DNA from: Sphingopyxis sp. TUF1
GTDB taxonomy: Bacteria > Pseudomonadota > Alphaproteobacteria > Sphingomonadales > Sphingomonadaceae
Direction of reading: 5' to 3'
Length of the DNA: 64,000 bases
NCBI RefSeq assembly: GCF_036687315.1
Contig: NZ_CP144683.1
Coordinates: 434,001 to 498,000, forward strand
Below the pieces are notes generated by a model that was given only the letters and a program-made list of their open reading frames with translations, was not told where the DNA came from and did not search any database. Positions 8,801 through 16,558 of the stretch are shown here, piece after piece; within the stretch, counting starts at the first letter, position 1; each line of letters opens with the position of its first letter. A program made the position numbers and the translations under genes.

Positions 8801-10030
8801 CTACACAAGCATCTCGCGCGCTGGCCCCTGCCCCAGAAACGCCGCCGGGCTCGCGCTCGCGCCATAGGCCCCGGCCTGAAAGATCGCGATGAGGTCGCCG
8901 ACGTCCGCACGCGGCAAAGCGACCTGGTCGCCCAGCCGGTCGAGCGGGGTACAGAGGCAGCCGACCACCGAGACGGTCTCGACGGCTTCGCGGCCGAACG
9001 CGCTGGCCACCGCGATCGGATAATTGCGGCGGATAACGGTGCCGAAATTGCCGCTCGCGGCCAGCTGGTGATGCAGCCCACCATCGGTGACAAGGAAGGT
9101 TTCGCCATGACTGACCTTCCGGTCGACGATGCGCGTCAGATAGACGCCCGCCTCGGCGACGAGCCAACGGCCAAGCTCCATCGCGAACCGGCTGTCCGCC
9201 AACGCGGCGCCGCGCGCGGCGAGCGTTTCGCCCAGCGCGTCGCCTACCGCCGCCGCATCGACCGCCGTGTCGCCGGGGAAATAGGGCACCCCCATCCCTC
9301 CGCCCAGATTGACGAGCGGCGGCATCGCGCCGATCGCGTCCGCCAGCCGCGCCGCGAGCGCGACCGTCTGCGCCTGCGTATCGGCGATGGCGGGGGCATC
9401 AAGTGCCTGCGATCCCGCGAAAATATGAAAGCCCCGCCAGTCGGCACCCGCGTCGATCAGCCGGCGGACAAGCGCCGGAACCGCGGCGGCATCGACCCCG
9501 AAAGGCTTGGCACCGCCGCCCATCTTCATTCCCGATCCCTTGAGGTCGAAATCGGGATTGACGCGCACCGCCAGCCGCGGGGTCACGCCGAGATGGTCGG
9601 CGATCGCCAGCGCGCGCTCGGTCTCGCCCGCCGATTCAAGGTTCAGCGTCGCGCCCGCGGCGATCGCGGCTTCCAGCTCGCGGTCGCGCTTGCCCGGCCC
9701 GGCAAAGCTGATGTGCGCCGCCGCCATCCCGCTCGCCAGCGCCGCCTTGAGCTCGCCGCCCGATGCCACGTCGAACCCGTCGACCAGCCCCGCCATGAAG
9801 GCGAGGAGTGGCGGATAGGGATTGGCTTTCATCGCGTAATGAAGCTGGACCTCAGCGGGCATCGCCGCGCGCCATTCGGCGGCGCGCGCGGACAGCATCG
9901 CGCTGTCATAGACGAAAAGCGGCGTGTCACCCGCCGCGTCGGCAAGCGATTCGACGCGGTCGCCGCCGATCAGCAGCATCCCGTCGGGATCGGCCCGGAA
10001 ACCGGGCGGGATCGGGCCGTGCGGCTTCAT
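8801..10030 (-). CDS. PLP-dependent decarboxylase, exosortase A system-associated (TIGR03099-like)
   Basis: A 409-residue fold-type III PLP decarboxylase related to diaminopimelate and ornithine decarboxylases. The PLP lysine lies in YAMKANPYPP near residue 65, the phosphate-binding glycines in NLGGGMGVPYF near residue 243, and the C-terminal active-site Cys in VVGCLCTPLDRLG near residue 355. HIFAGSQ is the conserved His/Ser strand. It should decarboxylate an amino acid whose identity is unknown. Its gene lies next to the AMP-ligase and upstream of the export operon; an 82-base inverted repeat separates it from the ligase. Confidence 0.9.
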   Translation of the reverse strand: MKPHGPIPPGFRADPDGMLLIGGDRVESLADAAGDTPLFVYDSAMLSARAAEWRAAMPAEVQLHYAMKANPYPPLLAFMAGLVDGFDVASGGELKAALASGMAAAHISFAGPGKRDRELEAAIAAGATLNLESAGETERALAIADHLGVTPRLAVRVNPDFDLKGSGMKMGGGAKPFGVDAAAVPALVRRLIDAGADWRGFHIFAGSQALDAPAIADTQAQTVALAARLADAIGAMPPLVNLGGGMGVPYFPGDTAVDAAAVGDALGETLAARGAALADSRFAMELGRWLVAEAGVYLTRIVDRKVSHGETFLVTDGGLHHQLAASGNFGTVIRRNYPIAVASAFGREAVETVSVVGCLCTPLDRLGDQVALPRADVGDLIAIFQAGAYGASASPAAFLGQGPAREMLV

Positions 10031-10072
10031 GCCGCCACCTTCGATGTTGGTAGCAAAATTCGCTCCCCCAAT

Positions 10073-10154
10073 CCGTTCGTGTCGAGCGAAGTCGAGACAC
10101 CCATCGGGGCAGTGCCCGGTCGATGGGCATCTCGACTTCGCTCGATGCGAACGG
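10073..10154. repeat. Dispersed 82-bp double-hairpin element, copy A
   Basis: Two inverted arms share the core TCGAGCGAAGTCGA. The left arm is bounded by GTGTC/GACAC and the right arm by GCATC/GATGC, each able to form its own small hairpin. The outer ends are CCGTTCG and CGAACGG. Further copies lie at 22777 and 28312. It fills most of the gap between the decarboxylase and ligase genes. Confidence 0.85.
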
Positions 10155-10159
10155 AGAGT

Positions 10160-11695
10160 TTAAACATCGCGCCGCTCATGCGCCCCATCGGCGGCAATCG
10201 CCACGCGGTCGAGCTTGCCGTTGGGATTGCGCGGCAGTTCCGAACGCCATTCAATCGCCTGTGGCTGCATGAAATTGGGCAGGGTCTGGCGAAGATGGGC
10301 GGCGAGCGCATCCCTGTCGACGTGGTCATTCTTGCCGCGCACGATCAGCACAATCGCCGCGCCCAGCCGCGCATCGGGAATACCGAACGCCACCGCTTCG
10401 TAAATCAGCCCCGATGCGACCGCGGAATCCTCGATCTCGGTCGGACTGACCCGATTGCCCGCGGTCTTGATCATCGCATCGTCGCGGCCGACGAAATAGA
10501 GAAGGCCGTTCGCGTCGCGCCGCACCGTATCGCCCGACCAGACCGCGGTGCCGCCATAATGCGACGCCGGGGGTGCCGGGCGGAACCGCTCGGCCGTGCG
10601 CGCTGCATCGCGCCAATAGCCCCTGGCGACGAGCGGCCCGCAATGCACCAGCTCGCCCGGTTCCTCGTCGGCGGTGATCGTGCCGTCGCCGCGGCAGACG
10701 AGGATTTCGGCGTGCGGGATTGCGCGCCCCATCGAGGTCGGATGGTCGGCAACGAATTTGGGGTCGAGCCAGGTCGAGCGGAACGCTTCGGTCAGCCCGT
10801 ACATCGGATAGATGTCGGCGGCGGGAAAGACATTCCGCATCGCGTCGATCAGCGACGGGGTCAGCGCGCCACCGCTGTTGGTGAGGCGTTTCAGCGAAGC
10901 GGCGGTTTCGAGGGGCCAGTCGGCTTCGACGAGTTGCACCCACAAGGGCGGCACCCCGGCGAGGGTCGTGATCGCGTGCCGCGCGACCGCTTTCACGACG
11001 TCACGCGCAGTGAGGTAGTCGAGCGGCGCGACCGCAGCGCCCGCATACCAGCTCGACAGCAGCTGGTTCTGTCCATAGTCGAAACTCAAGGGCAGCACGC
11101 CGAGTATGCGGTCTGTAGACGCCAGTTTCAGATAGGTGGCGACGCTTTCGGCGCCAAGCCACAGATTGGCATGACTCAGCATCACGCCCTTGGGCCGTCC
11201 GGTCGATCCGCTGGTGTAGAGAATAGCGGCAAGATCTTCGGAATCAGCCTTAGAGGGCGGCAACGCCTCGCTTTCCGAATCAATGGCTTCCTCGGCGATC
11301 TTCAGATCGTGCAGCGCGCAGTTGGCGGGCAGCCCTTCTCCCAGCGCCGCCGCGCGTGCGGCGTTGGTGACGAGCAGCTTCGCCCCGCTGTCGGACAGGA
11401 TATGCTCGGCCTGCGGCCCTTTGAGCAGCGGATTGATCGGCACATGGATCAGCCCCGCGCGCGCCGCCGCGAGCGGCATCAGGCATGCGAGCCGCGTCTT
11501 GGCGCTCCAGCTCGCGACGCGCTCGCCGGGACCACCCGCCACTTCAAGCAGCCACGCCGCGAGCCGCCCGACCCCGGCGTCGAACTCGCCATAGGTGATG
11601 ACCCGCTCACCGATCAGCAGCGCAGGCGCATCCGCGGCGCCGCGGCGGGCGAGATGATCGATCGGGTGCGACACAGGATTTTCGGCTTTGGTCAT
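10160..11695 (-). CDS. Acyl-CoA ligase (AMP-forming), exosortase A system-associated (TIGR03098-like)
   Basis: A 511-residue member of the ANL superfamily. The P-loop-like motif is LYTSGSTGRPKGVMLSH near residue 158, the A5 motif YGLTEAF, the hinge YFVGRDDAMIKTAGNR near residue 405, and the A10 lysine in NPNGKLDR. It should adenylate a carboxylic acid or amino acid and pass it to CoA or, more likely here, to the carrier protein encoded just across the divergent gap. The N-terminal HPIDHLARRGAADAPALL is the usual opening. It starts only 17 bases from the divergent acyltransferase ATG, leaving almost no room for separate promoters. Confidence 0.9.
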   Translation of the reverse strand: MTKAENPVSHPIDHLARRGAADAPALLIGERVITYGEFDAGVGRLAAWLLEVAGGPGERVASWSAKTRLACLMPLAAARAGLIHVPINPLLKGPQAEHILSDSGAKLLVTNAARAAALGEGLPANCALHDLKIAEEAIDSESEALPPSKADSEDLAAILYTSGSTGRPKGVMLSHANLWLGAESVATYLKLASTDRILGVLPLSFDYGQNQLLSSWYAGAAVAPLDYLTARDVVKAVARHAITTLAGVPPLWVQLVEADWPLETAASLKRLTNSGGALTPSLIDAMRNVFPAADIYPMYGLTEAFRSTWLDPKFVADHPTSMGRAIPHAEILVCRGDGTITADEEPGELVHCGPLVARGYWRDAARTAERFRPAPPASHYGGTAVWSGDTVRRDANGLLYFVGRDDAMIKTAGNRVSPTEIEDSAVASGLIYEAVAFGIPDARLGAAIVLIVRGKNDHVDRDALAAHLRQTLPNFMQPQAIEWRSELPRNPNGKLDRVAIAADGAHERRDV

Positions 11696-11712
11696 CGGCT
11701 GTTAGGAGTGAG

Positions 11713-12720
11713 ATGATAGAGGGCGACACCATGCAAGGGAACGGTGAAGATCAGGCTAACGATAACGCGGCGCGCACCGCCGCCTTTGCCTCGCCCTTTG
11801 ACCGCACCGAATGGTTCGACCTTCTCGAAGCGCATGGTTTTGCAGGACTGGGCCGCGTCGATGCGCAGGGATCAAGCGCCACCGCCGCGGCCCTGCTGCC
11901 GCTGCGACGCGAATCGGGCGGACATCTCGCTGCCCTTACCAACTGGTACAGCTTTGCAATCCGGCCGATTTTCAGCGGGGCGCAGGGCCGTTCGGCGGCG
12001 CTCCGCGATCTATTCAAGCGCCTGCGCGGACAGGCCGCCAGCCTGTCGCTCTATCCGGTGCTCGATGAGGAGCAGGGCGCAATAGCGTCCGCGTTGCGCG
12101 CCGCGGGCTGGTGGATACGCGCCATCCCCGCCGGCGATCGCCACTGGCTCGACCTTGGCGACATGGACCACGAACGCTGGTGGGCGAGCCGCCCCGGCGC
12201 GCTGCGCTCCACCGTTCAGCGCAAGGCCAGGAAGGGCATCGTTGATATTCAGCTGCTGACCGAATTCGATCCGGGAAGCTGGGCAGCCTACGAACAAATC
12301 TATGCCGCCAGCTGGAAACCCGAAGAGGGGCATCCCGCCCTGCTTCGCGCCTTTGCCGAAATGGAGGGCGCGCGCGGCACATTCCGCATGGGGATTGCGC
12401 GCATCGACCATAATCCCGTTGCCGCGCAGTTCTGGACGGTCGAGGGCGGCACCGCCTTCATCCACAAGCTCGCACATGTCGAGGACAGTTTGAAAGCATC
12501 GCCCGGCACCTTGCTGTCGGCCGCCTTGTTCCGCCATGTCATCGAAGTCGATGGCGTCCGGCGCGTCGATTTCGGCACCGGTAACGACGCCTACAAGCGC
12601 GATTGGATGAACCGCCACGATCCCTTGTGGCGCATCGAGGCTTTCAATCCGACGCGCGCCGCGGCATGGGGACCGGCGTTGCAGGCTTTTGCCCGTTCGC
12701 TGCTGAGGAAAAACAAGTGA
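11713..12720 (+). CDS. GNAT / BioF2-like acyltransferase of the XrtA locus
   Basis: A 335-residue protein with an N-terminal variable region and a C-terminal Acetyltransf_6 (BioF2-like) domain. The segment GALRSTVQRKARKG near residue 160 and VRRVDFGTGNDAYKRDWM near residue 280 resemble the donor-binding and closing motifs of FemAB-like GNAT proteins. It probably transfers an acyl or aminoacyl group from the carrier protein that follows. The stop overlaps the GTG of that carrier protein gene by 3 bases. Two starts have ribosome-binding sites: 11713 (AGGAG, 4-base gap) and 11731 (AGAGGG, 7-base gap); I list the longer. Confidence 0.8.
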   Translation: MIEGDTMQGNGEDQANDNAARTAAFASPFDRTEWFDLLEAHGFAGLGRVDAQGSSATAAALLPLRRESGGHLAALTNWYSFAIRPIFSGAQGRSAALRDLFKRLRGQAASLSLYPVLDEEQGAIASALRAAGWWIRAIPAGDRHWLDLGDMDHERWWASRPGALRSTVQRKARKGIVDIQLLTEFDPGSWAAYEQIYAASWKPEEGHPALLRAFAEMEGARGTFRMGIARIDHNPVAAQFWTVEGGTAFIHKLAHVEDSLKASPGTLLSAALFRHVIEVDGVRRVDFGTGNDAYKRDWMNRHDPLWRIEAFNPTRAAAWGPALQAFARSLLRKNK

Positions 12721-12995
12721 CCAATTCCGCCTCCGAAACATCGGGCGTCGACGCCGCCCTCCGCGCCCTGCTCGCCGACGTGCTCGGTCTCGGCGCCGAC
12801 CGCGCGGCCGCGCTGACCGAAGATAGCGGACTGTTCGGCGCGCTGCCCGAATTTGATTCGATGGCGGTCGCGACGGTGCTGACTGAGATGGAAGACCGGC
12901 TTGGCATCCTCATCGATGATGACGAGATCGATGGCGAAATTTTTGAAACCTATGGAAATTTGCTCGCCTTCGCGACGCGCAAGGTGACGGGTTGA
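12717..12995 (+). CDS. Acyl carrier protein of the XrtA locus
   Basis: A 92-residue carrier protein. The phosphopantetheine attachment serine is Ser48 in the motif PEFDSMAVATVL, and the rest forms the usual four-helix pattern with an acidic loop DDDEIDG. It starts with GTG overlapping the acyltransferase stop, with GAGGAA upstream, so the two are translationally coupled. With the ligase across the divergent gap it forms a minimal activation-and-carrier pair. It is separate from the housekeeping AcpP of fatty acid synthesis, which is not in the window. Confidence 0.88.
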   Translation: MTNSASETSGVDAALRALLADVLGLGADRAAALTEDSGLFGALPEFDSMAVATVLTEMEDRLGILIDDDEIDGEIFETYGNLLAFATRKVTG

Positions 12996-13018
12996 TAGAG
13001 TCAGGTCCGTCCCTCCAC

Positions 13019-13094
13019 CGTCATCCCGGCGAAGGCCGGGATCTCGCCGTAGCTGAGAAAGCAACGGCGCGATCCCGGCCTTCGCCGGGATGAT
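13019..13094. repeat. Inverted repeat of the CCCGGC-GAAG-GCCGGG type
   Basis: Two oppositely oriented arms, TCATCCCGGCGAAGGCCGGG at 13021-13040 and its reverse complement at 13074-13093, flank a 30-base spacer. Each arm is itself a small hairpin, CCCGGC-GAAG-GCCGGG. A variant copy lies at 27376. It separates the carrier protein gene from the hydrolase pair. Confidence 0.85.
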
Positions 13095-13110
13095 GATCGG
13101 AGTGAGGACG

Positions 13111-13791
13111 ATGGCACGGCACGCCCCCGAACATCAGTTCCGCATCGACCCCGTCGGTCCGCCGCGCGCCACCATCGTCGTTGTCCCGCCACTATTCGAG
13201 GAATCCAATCGCACCCGCCGCACGCTGGTGCTGGCGATGCGCGCGCTTGCGGCGGACGGTTTCGTGGCGCTGCTCCCCGACCTGCCCGGACAGAATGAAA
13301 GCCTTGTCCCGCTCGCCAACGTAGATCTCGACCAGTGGCAGGCAGCGCTCGCCGCGGTTACCGCGGCGATCGATGGCCCCGCCATGGTGGCGTCGGTTCG
13401 CGGCGGCGCGCTCATCGACCATCGCGCAAAAGCCGCCGCCTGGTGGCGTCTTGCCCCCGTCGGCGGCGCCTCCCTGCTCCGCACCCTGATGCGCGCACGG
13501 GTCAGTGCCGACCGCGAGGCCGGTATCGCCTCTTCGCTCGAAAGCCTCCAAGCGGAGGCACAATCGGCACCACTTCTGCTGGCAGGCAACGCCCTCTCGC
13601 CCGCGATGATCGCCGGGCTCGGCGCGGCCGAGGTGCAACCCGTCGAACCGGTGCGCAGCAATCCGCTCGGCGGAGGCGGGATCGTCGGAACCCCGCTCTG
13701 GCTGCGCGCCGAGCCGGGCGAAGACGCCGCAATGGCCCGCGCGATCGCCGCCGACATCGTCGCATGGAGCAAGACATGCGGCATCAGCTGA
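13111..13791 (+). CDS. Alpha/beta-hydrolase-fold protein, 'hydrolase 2' of the XrtA system (TIGR03101-like)
   Basis: A 226-residue alpha/beta-hydrolase-fold protein. The early strand TIVVVPPLFEESNRTRR and the LLPDLPGQNES loop match the family. At the expected nucleophile elbow the sequence is ASVRGG (residues 94-99), so the usual Ser or Cys is replaced by Arg97. The protein may therefore bind rather than hydrolyse, or use another residue. I chose ATG 13111, preceded by GGAGTGAGG, over an upstream ATG that lies in the repeat. It overlaps the hydrolase 1 gene by 16 bases. Confidence 0.83.
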   Translation: MARHAPEHQFRIDPVGPPRATIVVVPPLFEESNRTRRTLVLAMRALAADGFVALLPDLPGQNESLVPLANVDLDQWQAALAAVTAAIDGPAMVASVRGGALIDHRAKAAAWWRLAPVGGASLLRTLMRARVSADREAGIASSLESLQAEAQSAPLLLAGNALSPAMIAGLGAAEVQPVEPVRSNPLGGGGIVGTPLWLRAEPGEDAAMARAIAADIVAWSKTCGIS

Positions 13792-14573
13792 ACTTTATCT
13801 GTGAAGGCGCCGCGCTCGCCGCCACGCTCGACGAGGCGCCCGGAGCCACCGGCCTGCTGATCGTCTCGGGCGGCAACGAAATCCGCTGCGGCGCGCATCG
13901 CGGCATGGCCAATCTCGCCGCGCGCATCGCCGCTGCGGGGCACCCGGTGTTCCGCTTCGACCGCCGCGGCATCGGCGACAGCGAGGGTGAAAATTCGGGC
14001 TTTACCGGCAGCGCGCCCGACATCGCCGCCGCGATCGACGCCTTCCGCGCCGCCGCCCCGCACGTTGAGCGCATCGCCGCTTTCGGCAATTGTGACGCAG
14101 CAAGCGCGCTTTTGCTCCACCAGCCGCTGCCGATCGACACGCTCATCCTCGCCAATCCCTGGACCTATGAGGCCGAGGCGGAGACCGACAACGAACCCGC
14201 GCTGCCCCCCGCCGCGGCAATCCGCGCGCGTTACCTGTCGCGTCTCACCGATCCTAAAAGCCTGCTGCGCCTCGTGCGCGGCGAGGTTGACCTTGCGAAG
14301 CTGCGCCGTGGCCTGTCGGCGCTTCGCCATCGAACCGCCGCCGCGTCGCCAGGCAGCCTCGCCGCGCGCATCGAGGACGCAATTGCCCGGCTGACCACGC
14401 CAGCAACCATCCTGCTCGCCACCGGCGACCGCACCGCGCAGGCCTTTGCCGCTAATTGCCCCGCCGCGCTGGATCGCCTGCACGTCCTGCGCCTCGCCAG
14501 CGGGTCGCATAGCTTCGCCGGTGCCGATGCGGATTGGCTGGTGGAACGGATATTGGTGATTCTGGAACGCTGA
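13776..14573 (+). CDS. Alpha/beta-hydrolase-fold protein, 'hydrolase 1' of the XrtA system (TIGR03100-like)
   Basis: A 265-residue alpha/beta hydrolase. The oxyanion region is LIVSGGNEIRCGAHRG, FDRRGIGDSEG follows, and the nucleophile elbow is GNCDAAS (residues 104-110), placing Cys106 at the catalytic position as in dienelactone-hydrolase-like enzymes. SGSHSFAG near the C-terminus supplies a candidate catalytic His. It should hydrolyse an ester, thioester or amide linked to the small-molecule branch of the locus. GGAG is 6 bases before the chosen ATG; a second in-frame ATG lies 12 bases upstream. Confidence 0.88.
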   Translation: MRHQLNFICEGAALAATLDEAPGATGLLIVSGGNEIRCGAHRGMANLAARIAAAGHPVFRFDRRGIGDSEGENSGFTGSAPDIAAAIDAFRAAAPHVERIAAFGNCDAASALLLHQPLPIDTLILANPWTYEAEAETDNEPALPPAAAIRARYLSRLTDPKSLLRLVRGEVDLAKLRRGLSALRHRTAAASPGSLAARIEDAIARLTTPATILLATGDRTAQAFAANCPAALDRLHVLRLASGSHSFAGADADWLVERILVILER

Positions 14574-14631
14574 TGCGCGTCTCGGCCACCCTCGAAGCGG
14601 ATCGCGCCTCTGGCATCAGCCCGACCTACTC

Positions 14632-15303
14632 CTAACCCCGGCGCGCAAACCAGATGACGTGCTGCGCGCCCTTCCCGCCTGCGCGCGCGCGAACCCGCAC
14701 CTCGTCCACCGCGAACCCCGCCGCCGCCAGTCGCCGTGCAAAGCGCGCGTCGGGCGCCGCCGACCAGATCGCCAGAATGCCGCCGGGTCGCAGCGCCACC
14801 TTCGCAGCGGCAAGACCCGCGGCCGAATAAAGGCCGTCGTTCGCCGCGCGCGTAAGCCCGTCGGGTCCGTTGTCGACGTCGAGCAGGATCGCGTCATAGC
14901 GGCCGCGTCCATCGGCAATCGCGGCGCCCACGTCCCCTATGACCAGCGAAACGCGCGGATCGTCGAGACATTCTGCCGTCAGTGCCGCCATCGGCCCGCG
15001 CGCCCAGTCGATGATCGCGGGAACCAGTTCGGCCACCGTAACCTTGGCATTCGGTCCCAGCTCGGCCAGCGCGGCGCGCAGCGTAAAGCCCATGCCATAA
15101 CCGCCGACCAGCAGATGCGCCTGCTCGGCGCCACGCAGACGTTCGCAGCTCATCACCGCCAGCGCTTCTTCGGACCCGCTCATCCGGCTGCTCATCAGCT
15201 CATTGCCACCGATTGCGATGATAAATTCGTCGCCGCGCCGGAACAGGCGAAGCTCCTCGCCGCCCGGCACCTCTGCCGTGTCGATCAGCTCACGTATCTG
15301 CAA
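14632..15303 (-). CDS. Spermidine-synthase-like SAM-binding protein
   Basis: A 223-residue Rossmann-fold protein resembling spermidine synthases and related methyltransferases. HLLVGGYGMGFTLRAAL is the glycine-rich cofactor loop, TVAELVPAIIDWARG the acidic strand 2, and DAILLDVDNGPDGL the strand-4 region; the chain is shorter than true SpeE. Function is unassigned. It follows astB by 6 bases and reads as the last gene of the arginine catabolic run. The start is TTG at 15303 with a poor ribosome-binding site, suggesting coupling to astB translation; no good ATG is available near the N-terminus. Confidence 0.75.
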   Translation of the reverse strand: MQIRELIDTAEVPGGEELRLFRRGDEFIIAIGGNELMSSRMSGSEEALAVMSCERLRGAEQAHLLVGGYGMGFTLRAALAELGPNAKVTVAELVPAIIDWARGPMAALTAECLDDPRVSLVIGDVGAAIADGRGRYDAILLDVDNGPDGLTRAANDGLYSAAGLAAAKVALRPGGILAIWSAAPDARFARRLAAAGFAVDEVRVRARAGGKGAQHVIWFARRG

Positions 15304-15309
15304 GCGACG

Positions 15310-16557
15310 TCAGCCAAGCTCGCCAAGGTCGAGCGCGTCGAGTAACGCCGCGCGCGCCTTGCGCACATCGGCAACCAGCGTGGGTGACGCGAGATCGGCG
15401 GGCGCAATTACCTCTGGCCAATGCGCCGCGACCACCGCGGTGACCCGGTCGAGCTTCGCCTCGTCGGCCAAGAAGCGCGGATCGACCGTCGCGGGATCGG
15501 CGACAACGCGCAGTCGCAGGCACGCCGGACCGCCGCCGTTGGCCATCGATTGCCGCACGTCGACCGGCAGGAGGCGGCGGATCGGGCCGTTGCCGGCAAC
15601 CATATCCTCCAGCCAGCTCCACACTGCCGGCGTTTCGCGCGCCTCGGTCGGTAACACCAGCCCCATGCCCCCTTCGGGCAGGCTGACGAGCTGCGCGTTG
15701 AACAGATAGGATTTGATGGCATCGGGCAGGCTTACCGCGCCCGCGGGCACCTCGACGATCTCGACCATCGGGAACGCCCCGCGAATTTCGGCGTGCGCGC
15801 CTTCGCGATCCTCGAACGCGGTTTCATGGGTGAACAGCACATGCTCGTTCGCGACCGCTACGACATCGTTGTGAAAGGCGCCGCCCTGGATCGCCGTGTC
15901 CGACTGGCGGATGAAGAGCGTGCGCGCCGGATCGAGCCGGTGATGCCGCGCAATGGCTTTCGACGCGTCGAGATGCTGACGTGCGGGAAAGCGACCGCCG
16001 CCTAACCCATAGACGAATATTTCGACCCCCGCGTCCGAATGGCCGCTGCACAGCCGCATATGGTTCGCCGCGCCTTCGTCGCCGAAGGGTGCGGGCACCG
16101 GCACGTGCACGGCAAAGGCGGGGTGCGCAAAGGCGAGGCGGAGCTGCGCGAGCGTCCCCGGCCATTCGTGGCTGCGATGCGGCATGGTAACAAGGTTGGC
16201 GACCGTCAGATGGCATTTGCCGTCGGCGCTGTCGGGTGCGGGCGAAACGGTTGCGGCGTTCGCAGCCCACATCGACGAAGCGGACCAGGCCTGCGCGCAC
16301 AAATGCCCCTCGGCAGTTTCGACCGTCGTGCCAAGCGCCGCAAGCCACGGCGCATCCGGCCGGTCGAGCGGCACAAAAAAGCCCTGCGGCAGGCCGAGCG
16401 CGAGATTGTGGCGCATCTTCTCGACGCCCTGCAACGCCGCGGCGCGCGGCTGCGACACGTCGCCCGCGTGGCTTGCCGAGGCGATATTGCCGCGGCTGAG
16501 TCCCGCATAATTATGCGTCGGGCCGATGATCCCGTCGAAATTGATCTCGGTAAGCAT
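15310..16557 (-). CDS. astB: N-succinylarginine dihydrolase
   Basis: A 415-residue enzyme that converts N2-succinylarginine to N2-succinylornithine with release of ammonia and CO2, the second step of the arginine succinyltransferase pathway. It begins with MLTEINFDGIIGPTHNYAGL, the conserved opening, and contains GGAFHNDVVAVANE (catalytic His region) and a C-terminal GGGPACLRLRV that holds the catalytic Cys. It lies one base after the astA stop on the same strand, which supports the start at 16557 over an upstream in-frame ATG. Slightly shorter than the E. coli enzyme. Confidence 0.95.
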   Translation of the reverse strand: MLTEINFDGIIGPTHNYAGLSRGNIASASHAGDVSQPRAAALQGVEKMRHNLALGLPQGFFVPLDRPDAPWLAALGTTVETAEGHLCAQAWSASSMWAANAATVSPAPDSADGKCHLTVANLVTMPHRSHEWPGTLAQLRLAFAHPAFAVHVPVPAPFGDEGAANHMRLCSGHSDAGVEIFVYGLGGGRFPARQHLDASKAIARHHRLDPARTLFIRQSDTAIQGGAFHNDVVAVANEHVLFTHETAFEDREGAHAEIRGAFPMVEIVEVPAGAVSLPDAIKSYLFNAQLVSLPEGGMGLVLPTEARETPAVWSWLEDMVAGNGPIRRLLPVDVRQSMANGGGPACLRLRVVADPATVDPRFLADEAKLDRVTAVVAAHWPEVIAPADLASPTLVADVRKARAALLDALDLGELG

Positions 16558-16558
16558 C

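Noticed and set aside
9068..11716. Plus-strand frame of 882 codons opposite the decarboxylase and ligase genes
   Set aside because: Composition-driven antisense frame with no recognisable domains; the minus-strand genes are full-length enzymes.
1..14573. The exosortase (XrtA) itself
   Set aside because: No eight-helix exosortase with the Cys-Arg-His signature is in the window; it is probably just left of the edge.
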